64,000 nucleotides of DNA from Adiantum capillus-veneris (taxonomy: Eukaryota > Streptophyta > Polypodiopsida > Polypodiales > Pteridaceae), in contig CM043958.1 in the NCBI GenBank assembly GCA_014529385.2, forward strand, positions 86,312,525-86,376,524, given 5' to 3'. The notes beneath the pieces are model-generated. The model was given only the letters and a program-made list of their open reading frames with translations. It was not told the origin of the DNA and did not search any database. Positions 21,230 to 31,190 of the stretch are shown piece by piece. Made by a program: the position numbers and the translations under genes. The number at the start of each line of letters is the position of its first letter. The stretch's first letter is position 1.

Positions 21230-22039
21230 TCAGTCCACAAAGGGGAGTAAGCCCAAAGATTTGCGGAAAGCTTCAAGCTTCTCACGAGACAATGCCTTTG
21301 TGAAAAGATCTGCAAGGTTGTCCTGCCTTGGCACATAAGCCAAGCTGATCTCTGCTGCTATTGAGAGCCTCTCCCTGACATAGTGGTAATGCACCTCAAT
21401 GTTCTTTGTGTGAGCATGAAAAACTGGGTTCCTTGCAACTACTAATGCGCTCTGATTGTCAGTGTAGATAGTGTTGGCAGTGTCCTGTCCAACACCCAAA
21501 TCAACCATAAGGCGTCTGAGCCATACACACTTGACCATAGCTGTGAAGACTGCCCTATACTCTGTCTCACAACTCGAAGTGGCCACAATAGGTTGCTTCT
21601 TGCTCAACCATGATATACATGAACTACCAAGCATGAAACAAAAACCACCTGTGGACACTCGCGTGTCAAGACAACTAGCCCAATCTGAGTCCGAAAAAGC
21701 ATGTAAGTCTGGGGGCAATGATTCCCCCTTGGGATAAAACAAGCCAAGATGTAAAGTGCCACTAAGGTAGCAAAAATTACTCTTCACAACCTGCCAATGC
21801 TTAGACCTTGGGCTATGCATGAATTTGCTGACTTGTGAGACTGCAAACTGAATATCTGGCCTCGTGTTGCATACATAAATGAGGCATCCAACATCAGTTT
21901 GGTAAAGAGTGACATCTGCAGGATCACCGGCATCATGTAGACTCAATTTCAAACCCGTTTCCATGGGAGTGGCAATAGGTTTGCAATCCTCAAGTCCAAA
22001 CTTACATAGCAATGTCTCTATGTAACTTTTTTGACACAA
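21230..22039 (-). pseudogene. Copia A1 RT C-terminus and RNase H
   Basis: 269-residue frame. It includes DCKPIATPMETGLKLSLHD and GCLIYVCNTRPDIQFAVSQV (the RT-RNase H connection). Then DSDWASCLDTRVSTGG, ATSSCETEYRAVFTAM and IYTDNQSALVVARNP give the RNase H acidic residues. FHAHTKNIEVHYHYVRE and the C-terminal LADLFTKALSREKLEAFR follow. This is the best preserved RNase H of the family in the window. A stop and shift near 22,040-22,062 separate it from RT. Confidence 0.9.
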
Positions 22040-22061
22040 GGAAATACCACCATCACACTAC

Positions 22062-23441
22062 TTAAATTGTATGATGCAACAACCCCAAATCTTTCACCTT
22101 GAAAGTAGCATTCAAATCAGCCTTAAATTCAGCAATATGTCTCTCATTTGGTCTAGTGATCAATAAATCATCTACATAAATAACCACAATGAGAAGTATA
22201 TCACCCTCACACTTTACATACAATGTGCTTTCTGTTGGACTATTACGAAAGCCTTGTTTGACCAAATGAGTGTCAGCTTTCTCATACCAATCACGAGGAG
22301 ATTTCTTCAACCCATACAAAGCCTTGTTACATTTGCACACTTTGTCCTCTTGTCTTTTCTTGACAAAACTGCGAGGCTGCGTTACATAAATTTTCTCAAA
22401 TATGTCACCATTCAAGAAAGCAGTAACAATGTCTGATTGATGTACATCCCAACCAAAATGAGCTACCAATGCACATAGAAAACACACAGTAGTCATACGA
22501 CATGTGGGAGAAAAAGTCTCTTCATAATCTATGCCTTTTTGCTGTGCATAACCCTTTGCAACAAGTCGAGCCTTATGGCGATCGATCTCACCATCTGGCT
22601 TGAGTTTCAACTTGTAAACCCACTTCGTACCAATGGTCTTTTTGCTAGGAGGCAAATCACATAAAGTCCATGTGTCATTTTTTATAAGTGCATCATATTT
22701 TGATTGCATGGCAGCCATCCAATTTTTTGAATTTTGTGCTTCCTCAAAAGACAGAGGTTCCTCAACATCATGTAAGCTAGACACAGCCAAAGCATAACAA
22801 TCTGATGCATAAGATTCATGGCGAGATCTTGAACAAGTACGACTAGACAAAAGTGCATCCAATTTAGTGTCACGCAAAGTGTGCACCAGCCATTTTGGCA
22901 TACCTCTAGCCTGCTCATTTACTGCCCTTTCCTCATCAAGTACATCATGTACATGTGCATCAATAATAGGCTGATCTATAACATTTTTAGAAACCCCCAT
23001 AGGCTGTACATTTGCCTCATTGAAATTTACATTCCAACTTCCACCACTAAAAAGAGGCAACAAAGTGTCATAAATGTCATGTGAGCTTACATTCTTGTCT
23101 CTAGTACATGACAGCAAGGGCTCCCGTGAAACCAAAATACGCTTTTTTTGCAGATGATACAACCTGTAACCTTTTCTTTCAGCACTATAACCAACAAAGA
23201 TACATTTGACAGCCTTATCATCCAATATTTTGCGTTGCACTTGTGGCAGAAAACCATAAGCCAAACAACCAAAAACACGTATGTGCTCAATAGATGGCTT
23301 TCTACCATGCCATGCCTTATATGGAGTCATAGATTGCAATGCTTTCGTAGGACACTTGTTGAGTACATAAGTGGAAGACATGAAAGCCTCGAGCCAAAAC
23401 GAATGTGGTAAAGCTTGACTCTTGACCATACATCTTGCCAT
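22062..23441 (-). pseudogene. Copia A1 integrase end and reverse transcriptase
   Basis: 459-residue frame. The first part (MARCMVKSQALPHSFWLEAF, PYKAWHGRKPSIEHIRVFGC) is the integrase C-terminal region. From about 22,740 RT begins ([66 protein letters not shown]). The catalytic motif is IYVDDLL, intact. About 80 residues present in A2 around the integrase-RT linker are shorter here. The frame ends at the stop near 22,062. Confidence 0.9.
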
Positions 23442-23480
23442 TTTTGTAAGAGACCTCTTTTTCCTCTCAGCAACACCATT

Positions 23481-24023
23481 TTACTGAGGCGTATACGGCA
23501 CTATACATTGGTGTTTTATCCCACGACTAGCCAAACATGCATTAAATTCATGAGACATATACTCTCCCCTTGGATCGGAACGGAGGGTGCCCATAGTACA
23601 TTTCGATACATTTTCAGCCATATCCAAAAATTGTTTGAAGCACATAAAAACTTCGGACTTTGCTATAAGCGGAAATACCCATGCATGCCTAGAGTAATCA
23701 TCAATGAAAGTCACGAAGTACAGGTAATTGCTCGAGGACAGAGTTTGCATGGGCCCACAAACATCACTACGCATAAGCTGCAACCTGCATGTTGCCCTAA
23801 CTGAACCATCCTTTGGAAACTTAGAACGCTGCATTTTACCCAAAATATAGGCTTCACAAACATGTTTGATAGGTGCTTCAAGAGGCAGCCAAGAAGCAAC
23901 CATATCAGATTTCTGCAAACGCAGCAAACTGGCAAAATTCAGATGCCCAAAACATGCATGCCAAGTTTTACATCTGAAATAGCCCTTGAATCTGCAACTG
24001 CATTTGCAAAATTTTGTCCACAC
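23481..24023 (-). pseudogene. Copia A1 integrase core
   Basis: KTWHACFGHLNFASLLRLQK gives the zinc-binding His residues, and CEAYILGKM replaces the usual CEGCILGKM, so one Cys of the pair is lost. LMRSDVCGPMQ (first Asp), VTFIDDYSRHAW and TLRSDPRGEYMSHEF (second Asp) follow. The frame stops right after IVPYTPQ: the next codon is a stop where A2 has QNGVAERKN, so the Glu lies beyond the stop. Confidence 0.85.
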
Positions 24024-24436
24024 TTGTCACACAAAGTGAGCTTAAATAGCCCATGGCACAAAAGACCAGATGCAACAATTTCATCAACAAAACTAAGGTC
24101 ATGAACTGTACATCTGTCATCCACAAATTTGACTACAAGTCCAAGTCTAGCAAGTGCGGATACAGACAAAAGATTCTTCTTGATCCCAGGTACATAAAGT
24201 GCATCAACAAGTATGAAATAACCGCCATTTGCAGCAGTAAGCACAATCTTTTTAACCCCCTGAACCGGATAAGAGGCATTGTTGGCACATGCGACTGAAT
24301 TCCCATGAGGGACAGACTCAAGAGAGGTGAACAATTCACGATGTGAGGTAATGTGCTTTGTAGCACCGCTGTCGAAATACCACACATGTGAATCTGCAAC
24401 ACTGACAAGCATGCATCATGGGCAGCAGGATTGTAT
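23939..24436 (-). pseudogene. Copia A1 protease
   Basis: WYFDSGATKHITSHRELFTS carries the retropepsin DSGA. VDALYVPGIKKNLLSVSALA follows, as in A2. The frame runs into GAG-pre-integrase with a shift near 24,000. The upstream end at about 24,436 is the truncation point of the element. Confidence 0.85.
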
Positions 24437-24443
24437 GTTGTAA

Positions 24444-24597
24444 TGTCTATTGCCCGCAATGGAGCAATAAGCATTACGGGAATGAATACCCTCACACTGC
24501 CTTACATTATATAAACATCAAAGCACATGAAGGCAAAATAGAAGACAATACACAAAAACAGAACACTGTCTTCTTCATGGATATGTAACAGAACACA
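24444..24597. repeat. 154-bp terminal direct repeat, left copy
   Basis: Matches 37,600-37,753 in the same orientation with about two internal differences. Ends read TGTCTATTGCC...GAACACA, i.e. TG/CA. The pair brackets gypsy C, so these may be its LTRs, unusually short. No purine tract is evident beside it and no matching target duplication was found. Confidence 0.7.
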
Positions 24598-24722
24598 GAG
24601 TTACAAGAGAGAAATATATCAATGACATGAGATAGAGATATCCACAAAGACTGATATTCCTCCCAATATACACCTGCTGCTCCAGCGCAAATCGGGAACG
24701 ATGCAAAACCTCGTCCTATCTC

Positions 24723-25290
24723 ATGATATCCCATGAAGAACTGTCCCAAATCCTCATGACTCCTAGTCCGCGATGTCCATACATCCACAAGACTGCAAGA
24801 ACACAATGTGCGGCTTATGCCAATAACACATGGCACGCACGGTGGATTGCGCGAACCCACAGCTCTAGCCCCTTTGTGTCGAAGGTTCCGATTGTTGTTC
24901 TTCCTCCTGGTCTGGTGAGGAGGAAATATCGATGTAGCCAAATCCCTGAAAATCTTGCCGATGAGCCCGATACACCTCCGCCAACAGCTGTGGATCTATT
25001 TCAGGTTACTCCGGCCAAGGATCCCTTGGAATAAATTACGTTGGCAAGGAAACAGACTGCGGTGCCTGTGGTAAAGGGGCTAGAGGTGTATGAATAGGGT
25101 ACTACCAAGACAAATGTCTGTTTAGCGTAGGCCAAAAATGTGGACATGGCGGAAGACTGAGTGAAAAAGAACGAGCCAATGTCTCCACCCAAAAATAGAC
25201 TCGGCGCCGCTCCCTACGACGACGATGAATCACTCACTGCAAATGAGAGACATGAGCCTGGGCCTCAACAAATTCTTTTGTAGCTTTCGC
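24723..25290 (+). pseudogene. Decayed plus-strand ORF antisense to gypsy C
   Basis: One plus-strand frame is protein-like from 24,723 (first 103 residues open) and continues after stops at about 25,032, 25,098, 25,128 and 25,161. It includes ENLADEPDTPPPTAVDLFQV and SPPKNRLGAAPYDDDESLTA. The scattered stops look like point changes in one frame. No family recognised. Antisense ORFs between integrase and the 3' LTR are known in some plant gypsy elements; this could be one, or an unrelated fragment. Confidence 0.3.
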
Positions 25291-25361
25291 CCAATCAGAA
25301 ATATCAAAACCTTCTTGGACAATGTTCTTACCTCTGTCATTATTCGGCGGCTCAGGCTATC

Positions 25362-26212
25362 TCACCACAACCTGTTGAGTTGGGGTTGTTGTGCTAACAC
25401 ATCAACAGATAGCCTTGACCTCCAACTCTGCATTTGAGCTTCCAAAAAACTGTGCAGGTCCTGCTGCATCTCCACTGCTAAGGCATCAAGATCATTCATG
25501 TTGATCATCACATTACTAGGATGAGATGCTAAATAAGTGGCCAAGCTATTTTGCGTTCGTAATTGAAGAAATTCATCTTGAATCAAAGCGAAAAATGCAG
25601 AGTTAGCCCCCCTCAGTTCCTGAATTTCCTCAGCTTGCTGCCGAGCTGTAGTATCCAATGCTGCATTTCGACTTGTCAACTCTACGATGCTAGCCTGCAA
25701 AGCCATCACCTGCGTTTCGAGCTCAGTAACTCGTGCCTCAGTCTCGCTGGAGCTGGCCAAGCCGAACGCAATGACTCCGCAATGCGTTGCAAAAATGCTT
25801 CGCATGCCTGGAGCTGATCAGAGGGATTTGCGGTAGTTGTCTCCCAGGGTAGAACTGCTGGAAGAGTTCCCCCCATTGTAGTAGCTATTATATTAACACC
25901 GAGATTTTCTGGTTGCGAGGAAGTATCCGCACCCGCAGAGCCAGTCCCAATCGGAGTGGAGGTTGCCGCCCGCTCCTGCATTCTGCGTTGCCAGCGCGCA
26001 ATGGTGGAATCCTCTGGCAACCTGCCACCACTGATCAAAGTTGATGTCGCAGCAGGAGGTGGTGTGGAAAGCAGGATTTCCTCCCGTCCTCGCTTTCGGC
26101 TTGACGTTCCTGCAGTGACCATCTCCTGTGCACTAGAGGCTACCACTGCAGTCGACGTACCTGACACATCCACTATGCGAGTAGGTGTTTGAGACACCCC
26201 CACAACAGGCAC
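25362..26212 (-). pseudogene. Extra ORF of gypsy C, coiled-coil part
   Basis: Two overlapping minus-strand frames join by one shift near 25,760. The upstream one (26,212-25,706) is Ser/Thr/Ala-rich with a basic SSRKRGREE patch. The downstream one (25,805-25,362) is a likely coiled coil (ARVTELETQVMALQASIVEL, ARQQAEEIQELRGANSAFF) ending LNRLW-stop. It lies downstream of integrase, where additional or env-like ORFs occur in some gypsy elements, but no signal peptide or membrane segment is seen. Function unknown. Confidence 0.5.
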
Positions 26213-26402
26213 TTCCTAACTCTGAGTTTGTGCCACTGTGTAGTATCGCGTGCTAGAAATCGATCATCCTCAAAGTGGCACAGAGGAAGAAGGGTAAGAG
26301 GAAAAACTTCCCTCAAGGGAAACACCAGAGCAAGAAGCTGCCCGACCTTGGTATATGTTGGGGTGCTACGCCCCATCTATCCCACCACTCTTTGACATTC
26401 TG

Positions 26403-26880
26403 CTAGCAATCGTTCTCGAACGACCGCTGCCCAAGCCACTGGCCCAAGTTGGCCGAATGCAATACATTACATGCTTTAGCACAAATTGTATAGGTTTTGG
26501 CTTGCAACCAGATTGCCTCTAGGAACCAGCAATATGCATCCCTTATCGCTGCATCAGTGAGCCCTGATAACTTATATTCACCCTTCACTTTCAAGCCAAA
26601 CTCCAGTTCTGCCTCTGCAGCGGGAATAACGTGTGATGCTCGCACAACACCATCACTTGGCAAGTAGCGACATCTTGAAATTCTTTAAGATGTCAATTGA
26701 ATCTGCTGCTTGTTAACCTGCACCACATCACCGATAGCTAACTGCTCAATCAATTTCGTGGCCTGCGGGTGAACATGAATACCTTGCCAATCCAGGTTGG
26801 CAAAGACACGTAGGTGCAAATCCTGTGACCAAGCGTCCACCCTGCATAGAGCCAGCTACTGCACCAAAGTAAACGAAACG
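26403..26880 (-). pseudogene. Extra ORF of gypsy C, upstream part
   Basis: The minus strand first reads DLHLRVFANLDWQGIHVHPQ up to a stop near 26,690. It continues as RYLPSDGVVRASHVIPAAEA and AIRDAYCWFLEAIWLQAKTY until 26,403. Both parts look like a folded protein with no family I can name. Together with 26,212-25,362 this suggests one original protein of roughly 450-500 residues downstream of integrase. The break at 26,400-26,212 holds stops. Confidence 0.4.
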
Positions 26881-27184
26881 CACTGTATCAAGGAGGATGT
26901 CACGGTGGCAAAAATACACAGAAGAACAGAAGAATGATGCAGTGTAGCCTTACGAACGTGCTGCAAAGAACGGGAGGAGAGTATAAGGTATCTACTGCAT
27001 GCACTAAACCACTCAGAAAGAGTTCTCAAAATAGGGCGTGTCATGGTGTCGCAATCATCATCGCCCTTTTTCGCTTTTCAAGATTGCATGCAAAATAATT
27101 TCCAATCATGATTAGGGCGGCTTCCGGCTCTTGTACCACAGCAAAGGGGCACTGAATTGAGGTAGATGAAAAATAATGGCGTAG

Positions 27185-27675
27185 TCAGAACCCATTCACC
27201 GGCACAAAAATCACCTCCCCCCGCAAGTCAGCCAAATAAAAAGAGGTAGGCCCGCATGATTTATATGGAGAAGATTTCCTATGCAATTCAAAATAAAATT
27301 GTAGCATTCTCTCCATCACTTTATTCAAGAAATGGCTACCCCGATCACTGACCAGCTGAATAGGATAACCATATCTGGAAAAAACATCCTTATATAAGCA
27401 CCCAGCAACAGAAACCGTTGTATTATCTTTCAAAGGCCATGCTTCCACCCATTTAGTTGCATAATCCATGGCCGTCAAAATATACCTATTACCAGTGTTA
27501 GCTGCCACGGGTTTAAAAGGCCCAATAAAATCCAATCCCCATTTTGAAAAGGCTCCAAAGGTAATACTAGCTGAAAAGGCATTCTAGTCATTTTAGTAGG
27601 TTGTCCCAACCACTGACACACGTCACACTATCGTACAAAGCCCCTCGCATCTTGAAACAATGTCGGCCACCATAA
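27185..27675 (-). pseudogene. Gypsy C integrase, broken
   Basis: A shifted frame at 27,675-27,540 reads GLWWPTLFQDARGFVR-stop-CDVCQWLGQ, the end of the H2C2 finger. The 116-residue frame 27,535-27,185 reads MDFIGPFKPVAANTG (first Asp), MDYATKWVEAWPL and QLVSDRGSHFLNKVM (second Asp). After HRKSSPYK the family pattern is lost, so the catalytic Glu and the C-terminal domain are missing. Confidence 0.85.
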
Positions 27676-27678
27676 TCC

Positions 27679-28576
27679 TTATTGTAGAACTTTCCTTGCG
27701 GTGATCAAAGTTGTGAAGTGGCCCCCTACAATGCCGATATGGACTTCCTCCAGAATAGATCCTTGTTCTTGTGGTAGAACACATCTGAGCAAGACCTCCG
27801 CAACCGTGCGATAATACAGCTTCCCCATGACAATCTCAAAATTCCGGCTTCTAATAGCCATCCGTCGCCGTTGATGACTAGACAAGAATGAAGGCATTTC
27901 TCCACTGTCCAAAAAATGGAACATCTCCTCATACCAAGTCCATGGAATGCTAGGGATCATCCTAAGTTGTAGAGTAACTGTAAGATCATCTGCGATAGCT
28001 CCTGTTAAAAAGAGAGACGCATCTGGAAATTCATCAGCCACCCCCGTCGGCGGCTCATCGGAATCTAGCCTAGAAAGGTAATCAGCAACCGCATGCTGGG
28101 CTCCTGGACGATGTATTACCTCAAAATCAAATTTTTGAAACAAGAGCACCCATCGAGCCAATCTTCCTGTCAAATTTTGTTGGCGCACTAAGTATAGAAG
28201 AGCCGAATGACCCACATGAAAGAAAAACCGCCGGTCCAACAGATAATGACAGAACTTTTTCACCGAATAAATCATCCCTAAACATTATCTTTCTGTCACT
28301 GAATAAATTTTTTCTGCGGATGATAATCTTCTGCTGGCATAATAGACAGGCTGAAACCACCCTTTGAATTTGTTCTTGCATCAGCACACTGCCAACGGCC
28401 CGGTCATAAGCATCCACAAATACATGAAAATCCTGACCCCAATTCGGAGGGATCATGATCGGAGCTTTGGACAGCTGAATTTTTAATCGCCTAAAAGCCA
28501 GATCACATTCCTGTGTCCATTCAAAAACTTTGGCATGCGCTGTCTGATTAATAGGGATTGCCAATATGCGCGACAA
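27679..28576 (-). pseudogene. Gypsy C RNase H and integrase zinc finger start
   Basis: Frame 28,576-28,127 carries the end of RT and start of RNase H (KVFEWTQECDLAFRRLKIQL, HVFVDAYDRAVGSVLMQEQI). After a shift, frame 28,275-27,679 carries YSVKKFCHYLLDRRFFFHVG, ARWVLLFQKFDFEVIHRPG, VADYLSRLDSDEPPTGVAD, a spacer and then the zinc finger His pair (VHIGIVGGHF). No second RNase H is seen, unlike the Tat-like element. Confidence 0.85.
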
Positions 28577-28599
28577 ACCTCAAATGCCTCCCATGCCAA

Positions 28600-28979
28600 C
28601 GAGCTTGGCCCAAAAATATTGCACACTGTTTCGAATCCACTGGTGGAGGCGCTTCCATAATTGCGGCTATTTTATCCCGATCCACGGAAATTCCATCCTT
28701 AGAAATTATATGACCCAATAATCTCCCACTTCAAACTGCGAATGCACATTTCAGAGGATTTAAACTAAATTTCACCTCTTGACATTTCATAAAACATAAC
28801 CGCAATTGCTTCAAATGCTCTAATTGCGCTCCAAAAACACGGAGATCATCCAGAAAAACTCCCATAAAATCCGTCAAATAGGGACCAAAAATTTGAAACA
28901 TATCCCTTTGAAAAGGTGAGGGCGCATTTCTTAATCCAAACCATATTACTGTGCATGCAAAAACGCCCCATGCTATAAT
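28600..28979 (-). pseudogene. Gypsy C reverse transcriptase, C-terminal half
   Basis: Directly next to the CACTA end the minus strand reads AWGVFACTVIWFGLRNAPSP and then the catalytic MGVFLDDLRVF and FSLNPLKCAFAV. This is the continuation of the RT frame on the other side of the CACTA element (34,377-34,988). The FLDD catalytic pair is intact. Below 28,731 the thumb and connection are interrupted by a stop. Confidence 0.9.
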
Positions 28980-28992
28980 CACTACAACAAAA
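28980..28992 (+). repeat. Left terminal inverted repeat of the CACTA element
   Basis: CACTACAACAAAA, preceded by AAT. CACTACAA is the hallmark terminus of plant CACTA transposons. Confidence 0.9.
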
Positions 28993-29004
28993 AAAGCTGT
29001 CATC

Positions 29005-29150
29005 GACGTATATATCGACGCATCGTGTCAATATCTGCGTCGATATAGACGTCCCTATTAACCTGTCACTATTTGCGTCGATATCTGCGTGGAAAGGCTT
29101 TATTTGTGACGCCGATATCGACGTAAATAGTGACGCAGATATCGACGACC
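29005..29150 (+). repeat. Left subterminal repeats of the CACTA element
   Basis: ATCGACG or its reverse complement CGTCGAT occurs at least six times, usually inside ATATCGACG. In En/Spm-type elements such subterminal arrays bind the accessory protein TNPA. GCGTGGAAAGGCTTTATTTG at 29,089-29,108 recurs inverted at 34,230-34,249. Confidence 0.75.
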
Positions 29151-29166
29151 ATAACAATTTTTTTTT

Positions 29167-29257
29167 TTCTTGGGCAGAGGACAGGTAGCCTGGCCTGTGC
29201 TTAGTGAAAAGATGGACACAGCCACCACAACCATACTTCCTGCCCTCTGCCCAAGAA
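29167..29257 (+). repeat. 19-bp inverted repeat (hairpin)
   Basis: TTCTTGGGCAGAGGACAGG at 29,167-29,185 is the reverse complement, with one mismatch, of 29,239-29,257. The loop is 53 bases. It lies just inside the subterminal repeats. Confidence 0.8.
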
Positions 29258-29395
29258 AGAGAGCAGCACCAAAATCAACCGTGCTCCCACAAAATTTTTG
29301 GCAGAGTTCCCTTCGTTTTTACATAAACTTTTTATATCATGTATACGCCTCCTACATGCTATCCATGTAGGATCTCACATGAGATTTAAGGCCAA

Positions 29396-29570
29396 TGATC
29401 ATAACGAACCATAGCCATAACTTAAAAGCATAACCATAACGAACCATAACCATAACTTAAAAGCATAACCATAACGAACCATAACCATAACTTAAAAGCA
29501 TAACCATAACTTAAAACCATAACCGACCAATATAACCACTTTGATCATAACCAGAAACAAAATTAACAAT
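29396..29570 (+). repeat. CATAAC-rich tandem repeat
   Basis: Units of about 36 bases built from ATAACGAACCATA, ACCATAACTTAAAAG and CATAACC repeat about three times, then decay into scattered CATAACC and ATAACCA phrases up to about 29,740. Confidence 0.7.
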
Positions 29571-30139
29571 AACCATAAGCATAACTAGAAAGTTAAACAT
29601 AACCATAAACAAAACCTGAACCATAACTATATATGTCTACACAAGAATAGGAGAAATAACCATGTCTATACAATGACAATGACAATAACCATGAGAGTCA
29701 GGAAAACAATAACTGTCTGAACAATAATCATAACCATATATATATGTTCATACAAAAGGAGACAAAGAAGCGTGTCTGTGTCTCACAAAGCATATATATG
29801 AAATCCGGTCCACTGATGACTAGGCGTCACAACCTGCACATAGGAAAACTCACAAAATTAGTATTGATAACTTCACATGTACTTAATTAATTAAATCAAC
29901 TCACACATATTAACGTTTCACCTCAAGCGATCAGCGAGACTGTAAGGCCGCCCAATCTACGGGCTCTCCTGAAGCATCAAGATCATTCAATACTTCATAG
30001 ATACCTCTGCGATATCCATCTGACTCCTCCTGACGTGTCGGGGCTCGATGCATCGCAAGATTCTGCGTTTATACAAAAATCAAAGTAATAAGAATACATG
30101 ATTCATCGTGTTTTAAGAAACGCCATAGTTAAGATTGGA

Positions 30140-30872
30140 TTAGAAACTCACAAACTCATAGCGAAAGGTGTCCAAGCCTCCGCTGCCAAGATGAGATGTC
30201 CCCCCTGGTCGTCTCTCGTATCTGCGCAACCTCACGCTGCTGTTTGAACCGTGTGGTCGCTGTTCGCTCATCCTCCCTGATCTGCAGCCACGTCTCGTGT
30301 GGGATACCCGAAGGCTTCGGCGAGCCGGTCCTGAAAGCCTTCCGAGCTGCATCTCATCGATGTTTCACGGTGTCCCGTGCAACACCCTTGATCCACCTCC
30401 TCGGAACAACGTCAGAACCCAGAGTAGGCTGGTACTCCCTCAGGATGGTCTCCACTATGGAAGTGACTTTTTCCTTTTCCTGCTGATCCCAAGACGTCAA
30501 AATGCTGGTCCAAAACTGTAGCTCCGTGAGCTAGCGAATTCGTTGTCTCATCTCAGTTTCGACTCTATCCATGTCAACAGAACCATCTGACCGTACAGTA
30601 TAGAGCTTGGAGGCACTAGGATCGTGTGCCCCCCAAGGTGTCCGAGGTGTGCCAAGAGGTGTGACGAGAGGTGTGCCTGGGTAGGACGGGGGTCGTGAGC
30701 GAGGAGGGGTCGAAGCATCTGTGGATCCTCCTCCACAGCAACCACCACCTCCAACTGACGATTGCCGAGATCGACGAGTGCGCCTGTGCTGCGGAGATGA
30801 GGACATACCCGCCTCTGCCCCACCCCTAGGTGTCGAAGTGGCTGTGATGGGAGAAGCATGCGTCGTACCCAT
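30140..30872 (-). pseudogene. Broken ORF inside the CACTA element, possibly accessory transposon protein
   Basis: The 113-residue frame 30,872-30,531 is Ser/Pro/Gly/Arg-rich and ends YTVRSDGSVDMDRVETEMRQ. After a stop the same direction continues with TSILTSWDQQEKEKVTSIVE, VPRRWIKGVARDTVKHR, GIPHETWLQIREDERTATTR and so on to 30,140. The Trp-containing, Lys/Arg/Glu-rich style recalls plant En/Spm accessory proteins (TNPA or Transposase_24 type), but I cannot assign the family firmly. No DDE/TNPD transposase was seen. Confidence 0.35.
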
Positions 30873-31190
30873 AGGCGTCCCCCCCCATAGGTGTTCCCCC
30901 CCTAGGAGTCGAACCCTCGGGTGTGAAGCACGGAGGCGTAGTACCCGTGCCTCTGGCTACCCAGTACTGAGAAGCCTCTGCCATCTGAGCAGGCGTCATC
31001 CGTGAATGAAGCCCATGAATGCATCTTCACTCATAGAAGCGGGATTTGAAAACTGGTCTGTCATACTAAAGTCCTGCACAAAGAAAGTAAAATAAAGCAT
31101 CAGAACACAGTTGTTTAAATTAACTTTAAGCTTAATTTTAAATCAACGTCTTTTAGTTCCATAGTTTCTTCAACATCTAACGGCTATCCG

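Larger units (their letters stand above)
20928..24443 (-). mobile_element. Copia-A copy 1 (A1), 5' truncated
   Basis: Minus strand. A 3' LTR at 20,928-21,154 is followed (reading upstream) by RNase H, RT, integrase and protease, all closely related to the complete copy A2. Similarity ends at about 24,436 just before the protease, in the region matching 50,190 of A2. Gag, the primer site and the 5' LTR are therefore missing. The break coincides with the start of the 154-bp repeat that bounds gypsy C. Confidence 0.9.

Noticed and set aside
28997-29157. Short ORF running across the left CACTA end
   Set aside because: It joins RT text of gypsy C to CACTA subterminal repeats and is an accidental fusion.
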